Source: Vibrio rarus (GTDB lineage: Bacteria > Pseudomonadota > Gammaproteobacteria > Enterobacterales > Vibrionaceae). Taken from it: a stretch of 64,000 nt of DNA. The first letter of the stretch is position 1; every line of letters begins with the position of its first letter. The notes below the pieces were generated by a model. The model was given only the letters and a program-made list of their open reading frames with translations. It was not told the origin of the DNA and searched no databases. Shown here piece after piece: positions 10,048 to 17,727 of this stretch. The translations under genes and the position numbers were made by a program. Where the stretch lies: the NCBI RefSeq assembly GCF_024347075.1, contig NZ_AP024901.1, positions 372,001 through 436,000 on the forward strand. The letters run 5' to 3'.

Positions 10048-10214
10048 GTGCAGTTTCCTAATCTATCTAACTGTAACTAGGATAACCAACAAATGTGAGG
10101 GAAGATTGAGATGCGAGAAAAACTTAAGTGACTGATAAATATAATATATAACTAAGCTTAGTTGAATTGTGTGTTAAATGTGTAGAAATAATACAAGTCG
10201 TCACAATAGATTTA

Positions 10215-10227
10215 TATGGACACCCAT
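10215..10227 (+). repeat. Extra left end of repeat family A
   Basis: An isolated TATGGACACCCAT sits 10 bases before the left end of copy 2, also preceded by agattta. It looks like a left-end fragment left behind by nested insertion or unequal recombination of the 136-bp repeat. Confidence 0.7.
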
Positions 10228-10237
10228 CATAGATTTA

Positions 10238-10373
10238 TTTGGACACCCATAGTTAAACCTTCATTAGCGCATACATTGAGCTCCTAACATTTATAGGTCA
10301 GGCACAGCAACTTCAGCAGGGAATCGCTTTTAGCTACGGTGTTTCATGCTGTTATTTACAATGGGTGGCCATA
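10238..10373 (+). repeat. 136-bp repeat family A, copy 2
   Basis: Full-length copy whose left end has TTTGGACACCCAT in place of TATGGACACCCAT. It lies upstream of macA and is joined, within about 11 bases of its right end, to a truncated nuclease gene tail. Confidence 0.9.
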
Positions 10374-10739
10374 TTTTCATTTTCCTATAAAAAAGAAACT
10401 TGGTTCAAACCACTGCCTACTTTTAAATATGGATTTGCTAATTCACCAGTTAACGTCATACTATTTAGTAGCCCAAAGGCGATGCAAGGAAAAAGAAATG
10501 AAGGTAAACTCATCTATCTTCAGGTTTATATTAATAAAGATCAAAACCCTACTCTATTTAGTAATATTCAAAATGCTTTAAAAGGCAAAACCGTTGATTT
10601 TTGGGAAGGTAGTAACGATAACTCTGCTACTTTACGTTGGCCACTGCATCATGACTCAGATTTAGCAGGTGAGGTAATGTCTGTCTTAAATATTGTATAT
10701 TCTATGACTGTTCTGGATGCAGTTGTTGAATGTGATTAA
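10365..10739 (+). pseudogene. Truncated 3' copy of the PD-(D/E)XK gene at 20513
   Basis: From KKETWFKPLPTF onward the predicted protein matches the last roughly 117 residues of the nuclease at 20513-21619 with a single visible change (LHHDSD for LNHDSD). The DNA homology starts near 10385 and continues through the stop codon into the next 136-bp repeat. The catalytic half is missing. The frame opens at a GTG inside repeat copy 2, so any product would be a chimera of repeat and gene tail. It is a duplication relic. Confidence 0.85.
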
Positions 10740-10899
10740 GTTTCAAACAAAATAAAAGATTTATATGGACACCCATAGTTAAACCTTCATTCGCACATAC
10801 ATTGAGCTCCTAGCATTTATAGATCAGGCACAGCAATTTCAACAAAGAATCGCTTCTAGTTACGGTGTTCCATGTTGTTATTTACAATGGGTGCCCATA
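10385..10899 (+). repeat. 515-bp direct repeat, left copy
   Basis: This stretch is collinear with 21265-21779 (constant offset 10880), covering the nuclease gene tail plus a 136-bp repeat. The gene part is nearly identical, while the repeat part differs more. The pair flanks about 10.4 kb of sequence in direct orientation. Confidence 0.9.
10764..10899 (+). repeat. 136-bp repeat family A, copy 3
   Basis: Full-length copy with TATGGACACCCAT at the left and ATGGGTGCCCATA at the right. It lies 25 bases after the stop of the truncated nuclease tail, the same spacing as copy 5 behind the intact gene. Confidence 0.9.
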
Positions 10900-10985
10900 T
10901 TTTTCTTCAGTTACAGCCTCGGATTAGCTAAGTATTTTTTTCAAATAATTCAATGTTAATAACTAGTTGAACCTTGAAAAAAAAG

Positions 10986-12074
10986 CCCGAATTCAACTCC
11001 GAAGTGCGACATTCTTAATATTCAAGTAGCCTCCATCATTTCTCTAAAAATGACAGCAGGTTGCTTGAACCCTAAACACTTTTTTGGACGATAATTAATT
11101 CGTTGTTGCGCCCTTTCAATATCATCATCACTAACCGTTCTTAGATCTGTTCCTTTCTTTACGTACTGTCTCAACAGGCCGTTAGCATTTTCATTCGCTC
11201 CTCGTTCACAAGAGCTGTAAGGGTGTGCGAAGTACACGTCGGTTTCTAATGCCCGTGCTATTTCTTCATGACCTGCAAACTCACGACCATTATCTGCGGT
11301 AATAGTATGAACGAACGCTTTATAAGGCATCAGCATTGCTATGGTTGCGTTAGTCACGTCTTTTGCTGACTTAGAGGGCACTTTCTGTGTCAGATAAAAA
11401 CGCGTTTGACGCTCTAAGAGAGTGACAATTGCCCCCGTTCCATGCTTGCCTAAGACCGTATCAATTTCCCAGTCACCAAAGCGTTCACGACTATCAACAA
11501 TGTCAGGCCTTTCATCTATTGAAACTGCGTTTTTGATTGCAGGTGCTTTCTCTGTCTTGCCCCGTCGATACCGCTTATGGCCTTGGCGCAAGTGCTTAAA
11601 TAGCTTTCCACCTTGTCGCTTATTACGAGCGACGAATCGGTAAATCCACTCATGGCTCACTTTAGCCCCTGCGCGGGTTAAGACATTAGATATTTGCTCT
11701 GGACTCCAATCGATAGACAACAGAACCTCAATAAAATCTATACGCGATTGAGGTACTTGATACTTACGGGCTTGCCGTCGTTTTTCTATTGATTGATGAT
11801 GTGCTTTGTCTGGCCGATATTGTTCTTTCTTGCTACATCGTTTCAGCTCTCGATAAACGGTTGAGCGATGGCATTTAACTGTCTTAGCAATTTCAGATAT
11901 TGAAATTCCCCGTTCCAAAAGGGCAGAAATTTGATATCTTCTTCCCTCGGTCAACTGCTGATAATTCATAGTAGTTCTGCTTGTTTCTTTGGCGAGAAGA
12001 GCGTACCACTTTCGGCAGTTGGCTTCTTCTTCTATGCCTTTCCATGAATGTCGCAGTTATTATCTGAAATCGGG
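10986..12074 (-). mobile_element. IS30-family insertion sequence, copy 1
   Basis: The 1089-bp element is bounded by imperfect inverted repeats of about 31 bp (cccgaattca...tgcgacattc and cccgatttca...tgcgacattc). One transposase gene fills it. A 2-bp AG duplication flanks it (10984-10985 and 12075-12076). The element has entered a terminator: a run of eight A lies on its left, and the stem CCAGCtattttgGCTGG on its right. Confidence 0.92.
11022..11969 (-). CDS. IS30-family transposase, copy 1
   Basis: DDE transposase of 315 residues. An N-terminal helix-turn-helix (LTEGRRYQISALLERGISISEIAKTV and HRSTVYREL) binds the ends. The catalytic core has D in GDWEIDTVLGK, D in TADNGREF and E in ERGANENANGLLRQY, the spacing usual for IS30. 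The protein is identical to the transposase at 22246-23193, so both copies are recent and probably active. Confidence 0.95.
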   Translation of the reverse strand: MNYQQLTEGRRYQISALLERGISISEIAKTVKCHRSTVYRELKRCSKKEQYRPDKAHHQSIEKRRQARKYQVPQSRIDFIEVLLSIDWSPEQISNVLTRAGAKVSHEWIYRFVARNKRQGGKLFKHLRQGHKRYRRGKTEKAPAIKNAVSIDERPDIVDSRERFGDWEIDTVLGKHGTGAIVTLLERQTRFYLTQKVPSKSAKDVTNATIAMLMPYKAFVHTITADNGREFAGHEEIARALETDVYFAHPYSSCERGANENANGLLRQYVKKGTDLRTVSDDDIERAQQRINYRPKKCLGFKQPAVIFREMMEAT

Positions 12075-12096
12075 AGCCAGCTATTTTGGCTGGCTT
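12075..12096 (-). terminator. Terminator stem split by IS30
   Basis: AGCCAGC and GCTGGCT form a 7-bp stem just behind the large lipoprotein gene. Removing the IS and one AG restores AAGCCAGCcaaaatAGCTGGCTT followed by further T on the minus strand, a textbook terminator. The T-run is now 1.09 kb away at 10977-10984. Confidence 0.8.
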
Positions 12097-12122
12097 CAAT
12101 TTATATCGTCAAAACGGAGAGA

Positions 12123-14957
12123 TTATTGCTGTCTTGCAACCCAGTAATCAAAGATTTCCTTCGTCTTTTCTTCTGATTTACCAAATGGCATAGAGTAAGT
12201 TACATTACTATTATCCGCATCTTCCTCAACTAGATACAAAAAGTCACTATTACTGATATTGGTTGGGTAAAAGTTCCAAGTTTCAATACCTTCGCCGACA
12301 TTCGTTGTAATAGCCAATGTATTATCCACTACAGTCCAAGTAAGAGGCCATGACTCTTCACCTACCGCAAGAGTACCAGTAGCATCATTATTAAATGCAT
12401 ACTCAATTAGTATTGGATCTGGGTTGGCATTAGAGTCACTCCCATAATCAGCATCATCTTGCAATACATAAAAAGTTTGACCCGCTACATCTGAACTAAG
12501 TAAAGTACCTTCACCTGCAAACTCACCCAACACGTAAACTTGCAGATCAGGTTTGTCCGATAATGTTGATAAAGCAAAAGTAAACTCATCGCTGATATAA
12601 ACTAGTTCATCACTATCCCCATCATATGACCAAGTATTATTTTGATAAGTTTCAGCATCCGAGAATGTCCACTCAGAGCCATTACTTAAATTTGCATCAT
12701 CAGAAAAACTAACCGAATTTGCGAATACTTTCTTGCCCTTTAAGTATGCTTCTGCATCGATATCTTTGAATGGTGACTCAGCTGGTTCTATTGGCTCTTC
12801 TGGGTCTACAGGTTCCTCAGGGTCAACAGGACTAGAGTTACCTACCCATTTAACATTAAACAGTACATCTGATAAATCGGATGACTTACCAATCACACTA
12901 TAAATCTCGCTTTGTTTGAAGTTATCAAAGCTTAGATCAAGCTCTACACCAGCACGAATGCCACCCTCTAGCTCGATATTAAAACAATCATAAGTTGAAT
13001 ATTGAGTTGCACCTGATTCAAAGTTACCAGTTACAGCGAAAGAATTATATTTGCTTTCAATTACAGCACAAGTAATGTCATTACCATCAGCATTTTTGAA
13101 AGAAATATCTATATCAGCTTGGTAACCATATTCCTCAATATTCATTTGAGCTGTAACAGATACTGAACCAACAAGATCGTCACCGCCCTGTGGGTCTGGC
13201 AAATAAATAGGGAACATGGTGTTGCCGTTCGAGTAGTCAGAAGTTAGCGTCAAACGCTCTTCTAGATCAGCACTATTAGTAAATAGAACTTTTCTTTCAC
13301 CCCAAACGTTTGCAATCATCGCACTTTCTGCGATTAAAGAACCATCGTCAAGAATAGTAAACTCTTCTGTTCTGATATCTGGTGTATCTGTTTCACTATC
13401 ATCCCAGGACACAGACAGTACACCGTCAACGACTGTGTAAGAAGCACCTTCAAACTCTTCTAATTCAATGTTCTCACAGCTTGTGCGGTTTGCAGCAGCA
13501 CGAACGCCCATGTAAACTTTGCCATCCATTAGCTGTATTGCATCACACCATACGCGCGTGTAGTCATTACTATCATCATTGTCACCGTCACTGCTACCGC
13601 GCTCAGCGTAGTACCAAACAGTCTCTTCCAGAGGGTGTTTAACTTCTACAACAGCTTCAGATACTTCAAAGGCAAATTCCGCTATTGCAGGTATATCATT
13701 TACGCCATCTGTCGCAATTAACATAAAACTGAACGCACCAGATTTAGCGGGAGTACCACTTAGTGTAAGCACGCCGTTTGAAACATTTGCAGAAATCGCG
13801 AATTCTGAGCTGATAACTTGAGTTGAAATCGTTAACTCATCTCCATCAGTAAATAGCTCTGAAATGTCGAAAGAATCATTTAAAACTTCTCCCACTGTTA
13901 CCGAAAGAACATCTAATTCAGCTTGAAGGCTAACTTGTACGCCACTATCTGTAACAGGAGCGCTATTTGGTGTTGTGACTGTTAATTCAAACACAACAGC
14001 ATTCGATACTAAACCATGCTCATCTGTGGCAGTAATATAGTAAGTGAATTGACCTGCTGTTTCTGGCTGGCCTTGAATGTAGTTAGACTCATTCAGAGAC
14101 AGACCGTTCTGGTCAGAAAATTGGTAAGTTATTGCATCATCATCAGGGTCGCTAAATAACGTTGCTACCGAAATTGGAGTGATGGATTCACCAAGTTCGA
14201 TTTCTTGATCTGGTATTCCTGCTATTGCCCCTGGACGATAGTTTTCTTCTACTACAGGTTCACCCTCTTCAGGGATGTCAATCACAGGTGAAAAATCTTC
14301 AATTGGCTGCTCATTTTCGATGATAACTTCCAAGTATTCAGCGATTTTCTTAACAACAGAAAGGAGCTGCTCGATGTCCACTTCAGTACCATCTTTCTCA
14401 AGATCGACCAATGCTTCACCAATGGCATTGATGGCTTGAGCAACCACATCAGTCTCAATATTAGCGATGTAATCACCAAACACATCTTGCTCATCGGCGG
14501 TAATATTATCGCCTACAATCGACTCAACAACGGCTGTTTTTGCTTCTTCAACAGATAGCCCTGGATTTCCAGCCAATTGGTCTGCGACGAGGTTCGTCAT
14601 CGGACTCACCACATCAAAACCCGCTGGAGCGGTTAGCTCGAACGAATCAGTTACCAAGCCACGTGATGTATCAACAGTTTCACCTGCAATCGCTTTCACA
14701 ATTAGTGCAAAATCTCGCTGAGTGACAGGTACTTTAAGTTGACCATTTTCATCGGTTTTACCAATGAATTCACTCTGTTCAGCCACGCTATTATTGTTGC
14801 GATCGGCATAAATTGCGGCACTTTTCAGATAACCATCAATTGCCGTGGTCGTAAAGGTAGTTACTTCTGGAGTTGGATCATTTGATGTGTTGCTTGAGTC
14901 ACTATCACAGCCTGTTAAAGCAGCAATGGAGAGAGCTACATAATGGTACTTCTGCAT
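12123..14957 (-). CDS. Large surface lipoprotein with Ig/cadherin-like domains
   Basis: Predicted lipoprotein of 944 residues. The lipobox LTGC follows a short hydrophobic stretch at the N-terminus, supporting the ATG at 14957 with AGGAAG before it. A carboxypeptidase-regulatory-like region (DGYLKSAAIYADRNNN...) comes first. A helical section (about 110-220) follows, then two cadherin/dystroglycan-type Ig folds (SDPDDDAITYQFSD; TDGDELTISTQ). An acidic Pro-rich linker of VDPEEP units separates the C-terminal beta-rich domains. Such proteins usually bind carbohydrate or mediate surface contact. No enzyme motif is seen. It is followed by the terminator that IS30 has split. Confidence 0.65.
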   Translation of the reverse strand: MQKYHYVALSIAALTGCDSDSSNTSNDPTPEVTTFTTTAIDGYLKSAAIYADRNNNSVAEQSEFIGKTDENGQLKVPVTQRDFALIVKAIAGETVDTSRGLVTDSFELTAPAGFDVVSPMTNLVADQLAGNPGLSVEEAKTAVVESIVGDNITADEQDVFGDYIANIETDVVAQAINAIGEALVDLEKDGTEVDIEQLLSVVKKIAEYLEVIIENEQPIEDFSPVIDIPEEGEPVVEENYRPGAIAGIPDQEIELGESITPISVATLFSDPDDDAITYQFSDQNGLSLNESNYIQGQPETAGQFTYYITATDEHGLVSNAVVFELTVTTPNSAPVTDSGVQVSLQAELDVLSVTVGEVLNDSFDISELFTDGDELTISTQVISSEFAISANVSNGVLTLSGTPAKSGAFSFMLIATDGVNDIPAIAEFAFEVSEAVVEVKHPLEETVWYYAERGSSDGDNDDSNDYTRVWCDAIQLMDGKVYMGVRAAANRTSCENIELEEFEGASYTVVDGVLSVSWDDSETDTPDIRTEEFTILDDGSLIAESAMIANVWGERKVLFTNSADLEERLTLTSDYSNGNTMFPIYLPDPQGGDDLVGSVSVTAQMNIEEYGYQADIDISFKNADGNDITCAVIESKYNSFAVTGNFESGATQYSTYDCFNIELEGGIRAGVELDLSFDNFKQSEIYSVIGKSSDLSDVLFNVKWVGNSSPVDPEEPVDPEEPIEPAESPFKDIDAEAYLKGKKVFANSVSFSDDANLSNGSEWTFSDAETYQNNTWSYDGDSDELVYISDEFTFALSTLSDKPDLQVYVLGEFAGEGTLLSSDVAGQTFYVLQDDADYGSDSNANPDPILIEYAFNNDATGTLAVGEESWPLTWTVVDNTLAITTNVGEGIETWNFYPTNISNSDFLYLVEEDADNSNVTYSMPFGKSEEKTKEIFDYWVARQQ

Positions 14958-15120
14958 TTGTCTTCCTAGGTTGACGTTATCTGTGGCATACACCACTACT
15001 TAGTGAATGAGTTAATTAAATTCATTCAATCCTTTTACTTATTCTGCCGAGATAAAAAACCAACCTTCTTTTTGCTTTTTAGGTGATTTAGTTATCAACA
15101 TACAGGTTAAGAATCACGCG

Positions 15121-15160
15121 CACCCATATGGGTGAACACAGTAGTACACAGTAGTACACA
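15121..15160. promoter_or_regulatory. Palindrome and direct repeats before the HTH gene
   Basis: CACCCATATGGGTG (15121-15134) is a perfect 14-bp palindrome. Two copies of ACACAGTAGT (15136-15145, 15146-15155) and a partial third follow immediately. They lie between the divergent lipoprotein and HTH genes, with TATATA at 15169-15174 as a possible -10. An operator for the HTH protein is a reasonable inference. Confidence 0.45.
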
Positions 15161-15176
15161 ATTCGGTTATATATAG

Positions 15177-15443
15177 ATGCACCAAGATCAGTGTATCTAC
15201 AACGTGACTAATATCACAAACAGAAAGAACAATGATGTCATTAAAATCAAAGAGATGAGACTTGGCAAAGGGTTATCTCAACAAGATGTCGAGCGCATTT
15301 CTACCTTGCAAGGGATTGACCTTACAAGAAGTAAAATTGCAAAAATTGAGTCTGGTATGATTCGTGTAACAGACGAAATGCTGAAAGCATTTGCTGATGT
15401 TTTACAAACACCTGTAGGCAGTTTCTTTGGAGAAGAAATATAG
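15177..15443 (+). CDS. XRE-family HTH transcriptional regulator
   Basis: Small DNA-binding protein of 88 residues with an HTH_3 domain (about 22-85): IKEMRLGKGLSQQDVERIS, then LTRSKIAKIESGMIRVTDEMLKAFADVL and the terminal VGSFFGEE typical of XRE repressors. It starts a short phage-like regulatory stretch and precedes a broken AlpA gene. Operator-like palindrome and repeats lie just upstream, which suggests autoregulation. What it regulates is not known. Confidence 0.8.
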   Translation: MHQDQCIYNVTNITNRKNNDVIKIKEMRLGKGLSQQDVERISTLQGIDLTRSKIAKIESGMIRVTDEMLKAFADVLQTPVGSFFGEEI

Positions 15444-15494
15444 ATTTAAGTTAGATAGCATTCACTTTTTCAATGCTTAAAAATTTTCAAAAAA

Positions 15495-15521
15495 GTATCT
15501 CATCTCAAGATCGCGAGATAC
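15495..15521. promoter_or_regulatory. Inverted repeat upstream of the AlpA remnant
   Basis: GTATCTC and GAGATAC are separated by 13 bases, 50 bp before the AlpA-like start. It could be an operator for the XRE or AlpA protein; no direct support beyond symmetry. Confidence 0.3.
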
Positions 15522-15571
15522 GTTCCTTGTTTTACGATGTAATCAAATCATAACAAAAATAAGGAAATCAC

Positions 15572-15769
15572 ATGTCGCAGTGTCTACGCAAAGCCGATGT
15601 TCTACAAATATTACAAACGTCAAAAACAACACTTGATCGCTGAATAAAACGCCAAGAATTCATTTCATCTGCTCAATTTGGAGATAATAGCGTTCGATTC
15701 TTAGAGTCAGAAGTCAACGAGTATATTGAACGTGTTTGTGAACACTTACACTTTTCAATCCAGTATTAA
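15572..15769 (+). pseudogene. AlpA-like excisionase/regulator with in-frame TGA
   Basis: The frame reads MSQCLRKADVLQILQTSKTTLDR, TGA, IKRQEFISSAQFGDNSVRFLESEVNEYIE and stops at 15767. AlpA/MerR-type excisionases have a tryptophan at exactly this place (RWI), so TGG to TGA at 15641-15643 explains the break. AAGGAA precedes the ATG. All other motifs (LxSKTTLDR, FLESEVNEYIE) are intact, so the mutation is recent. These proteins control excision of P4-like islands, but no integrase is in the window. Confidence 0.8.
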
Positions 15770-15818
15770 AACGTTTGTCAGAGACGTATTTAGGGAAACT
15801 GTGTATCTCCTGTAATCA

Positions 15819-15849
15819 TGTATGCAGTTATTTACAATGGGTGGCCATA
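15819..15849 (+). repeat. 136-bp repeat family A, right-end fragment
   Basis: Only the last 31 bp of the repeat (GCAGTTATTTACAATGGGTG and GCCATA) are present. About 50 bp of the sequence that follows copies 5 and 7 (ttttcagatgaacgatggct onward) comes next, to about 15896. This is a truncated relic of a repeat-plus-thiE-flank unit. Confidence 0.8.
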
Positions 15850-15908
15850 TTTTCAGATGAACGATGGCTCAGATCCTTTGCTGATGTTGTATAACTCAAA
15901 ACGATTTA

Positions 15909-16044
15909 TATGGACACCCATAGTTAAACCTTCATTAGCGTATACATTGAGCTCTTAACATTTACAGGTCAGGCACAGCAACTTCAGCAGGGAATCGCTT
16001 ATAGCGATGGTGTTCCATGCTGTTATTTACAATGGGTGGCCATT
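15909..16044 (+). repeat. 136-bp repeat family A, copy 4
   Basis: Full-length copy; the last bases read CCATTT in place of CCATATT. Its right end overlaps the 3' end of the gene at 16023-16649, supplying the last codons and stop. Confidence 0.9.
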
Positions 16045-16649
16045 TTTTCTTCATCTAACAATTTCTGCAAGATCTTACCGACTTCTGCTAATCCCTCTTC
16101 TTGAACTAGTTTGATAATTGGTATCTCAACCCCACCAACAGCAAAGCCTTTCTGTTGGTTAATTTCAATGGTGTTACCATCCTTACTGTATTTGGGATAA
16201 TCAAGGTGCTCCCAGAGACTATAGAAATTATTGCCACTATCTTCTAACGCTGTGTAAATCCCCACTCTCAATATGCTGTTAGCCTTTTCTACTGAAATGT
16301 TGAGACTCAAGGCATCAGGTTCCACGTTTCTATGCTCTGATAAATAACCATCATCATTAATAACTAAGAACTCAACAACATAATCTCCAGATTTAGTTTT
16401 ACTCGTGTCATCTATATTCTTAAACAAGTACCGACCATTCATCGCTGGTAACAAATCCCACTGCCACCTCTGGAAGGGATTGGTGTTAGACCTAGGGAAG
16501 GTATTATCTTTTGGTCCCCAATAGTAGAAGTCAGCATCAAGTTCCCGCGCAATTTTTTCAATACAAGGTAGCAACCTCTGATAATAACCCACCAATATTC
16601 TATGTGCAGTTCGCATTTGTAATAGGATCGCTTCGTTATCATTGCTCAT
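16023..16649 (-). CDS. Unknown protein of the nuclease/FtsZ-like locus
   Basis: I do not recognise this 208-residue protein. ATG 16649 is chosen because AAGGA precedes it. The N-terminal third is helical (RTAHRILVGYYQRLLPCIEKIARELDADFYYW). A Trp/Tyr-rich beta region (WGPKD, RWQWDLLPAMNGRYLF, YVVEFLVINDDGY) follows, then a helical C-terminus. No signal peptide or membrane segment is seen. It lies 19 bases after the nuclease at 16669-17502 and is surely cotranscribed, so it may be a partner or specificity protein. The last residues (MATHCK) are encoded by the right end of a 136-bp repeat, so the natural C-terminus may have been replaced. Confidence 0.7.
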   Translation of the reverse strand: MSNDNEAILLQMRTAHRILVGYYQRLLPCIEKIARELDADFYYWGPKDNTFPRSNTNPFQRWQWDLLPAMNGRYLFKNIDDTSKTKSGDYVVEFLVINDDGYLSEHRNVEPDALSLNISVEKANSILRVGIYTALEDSGNNFYSLWEHLDYPKYSKDGNTIEINQQKGFAVGGVEIPIIKLVQEEGLAEVGKILQKLLDEEKMATHCK

Positions 16650-16668
16650 ATTAGAGTCCTTTCTATGA

Positions 16669-17502
16669 TTAGATGTTTTTTTCGAGTGTTTGAATTGATG
16701 TTGCAAATGAGGTCAAGTCCAATATAGGCATATTTGTATTTTCAAAAACCATATTCTCCAACTTACTATGATATTTCTTATCTAAGGTATTACTGCTCAA
16801 TCTAACCTCATCGATAGACAAATTTGGCATAGACATCTTATAGAAATCCTTCCAAAGAAAAGGGTTTGTTTGTATACCATATATTTCTAATCCTAGGATT
16901 ATATCGCTAAGAATTGCTTTGTCTTGACACCTTATATCTAGGCTATTGTTATGCTGTATTAATCTCTGTGCTACGAAGTCCCACTTAATACCTGCTACAG
17001 ACTTAAGGGGTTCAAATTTTGTCAATAGTTTAGGTGCCCATTCATAGAGTTGTTTCTTACCAATATTTCCTATGGCTAAAAAATAAAGTGGCTTATTCTC
17101 TTCCTTATTTTGCAAAAAGGATTCTATCTCTTTTTCCCATTGTTCAAAATACTGCACACCACCGTTCGGGGGCTTAATTTCCACAACGATATTGCAATGA
17201 GAAAATCGCAGTATCAAGTCTGGTTCCACGGTATTTGTGCCGAGAGTATGACGGTGAGCAAACCTAGGCCAATAATCAATCCCCAAAAAATCACCTAGAT
17301 TAATACCAATTACTCTATGATCGAATTCAAACCATTCAGTTATGATTAACTTTCTCATGGCTTCTGATAAATACGCGATTCGCTCAAACACAGTGGAAGT
17401 GAGCAAGTCTTCTCTAGCCTTATATAAATTGAGCCAACTAACACTTTCGCTTTGTCCAATCTCAACTCTTCCTGCCTTTCCATACAGTATTGCTTTGAGC
17501 AT
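16669..17502 (-). CDS. PD-(D/E)XK nuclease-like protein
   Basis: Protein of 277 residues. The start at 17502 has GGGAG 8 bases upstream; a longer frame reaches 17610 without such a site. A PD-(D/E)XK core is visible: P94-D95 in VEPDLIL, then E108-x-K110 in IVVEIKPPN after a beta-hairpin spacing, followed by an alpha-helix with conserved acidic residues (QYFEQWEKEIESFL). This fold is used by restriction-like and defence nucleases, and a few members have lost activity. It is divergent from the FtsZ-like operon with a 225-bp shared promoter region and is followed by an unknown gene. No methyltransferase accompanies it. Confidence 0.7.
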   Translation of the reverse strand: MLKAILYGKAGRVEIGQSESVSWLNLYKAREDLLTSTVFERIAYLSEAMRKLIITEWFEFDHRVIGINLGDFLGIDYWPRFAHRHTLGTNTVEPDLILRFSHCNIVVEIKPPNGGVQYFEQWEKEIESFLQNKEENKPLYFLAIGNIGKKQLYEWAPKLLTKFEPLKSVAGIKWDFVAQRLIQHNNSLDIRCQDKAILSDIILGLEIYGIQTNPFLWKDFYKMSMPNLSIDEVRLSSNTLDKKYHSKLENMVFENTNMPILDLTSFATSIQTLEKNI

Positions 17503-17727
17503 GCTTTTTTCTCCCTGATGAAACCTAATACAGTACTCCCTCTTAACCGCTTTAAGTTTATTATTGTCATGGTGAATGTTATTTTTGTGACTCACTCTAA
17601 ACTTCATCATATTCCGGTGTATGTATATCTAAGATCAAATAATTTTTATTTAAACAACCATCCGCGACACTGAGTGTCGCACTTCAATTTATTATTGAAT
17701 CTAAATACAAAATAGAGAGCACACTGC
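17503..17727. promoter_or_regulatory. Divergent promoter region between nuclease and FtsZ-like operons
   Basis: AT-rich 225-bp gap that must drive transcription in both directions. It is the most likely binding place for the WYL regulator encoded downstream. I see no perfect palindrome in it. Confidence 0.4.

Noticed and set aside
15641..15643. Selenocysteine or programmed read-through at the AlpA-like TGA
   Set aside because: No SECIS-like hairpin is evident behind the codon, and the family has Trp at this place, so a nonsense mutation is simpler.
16669..17610. Longer N-terminus of the nuclease-like gene starting at 17610
   Set aside because: The extra 36 residues have no ribosome site and no conserved look; GGGAG supports 17502.
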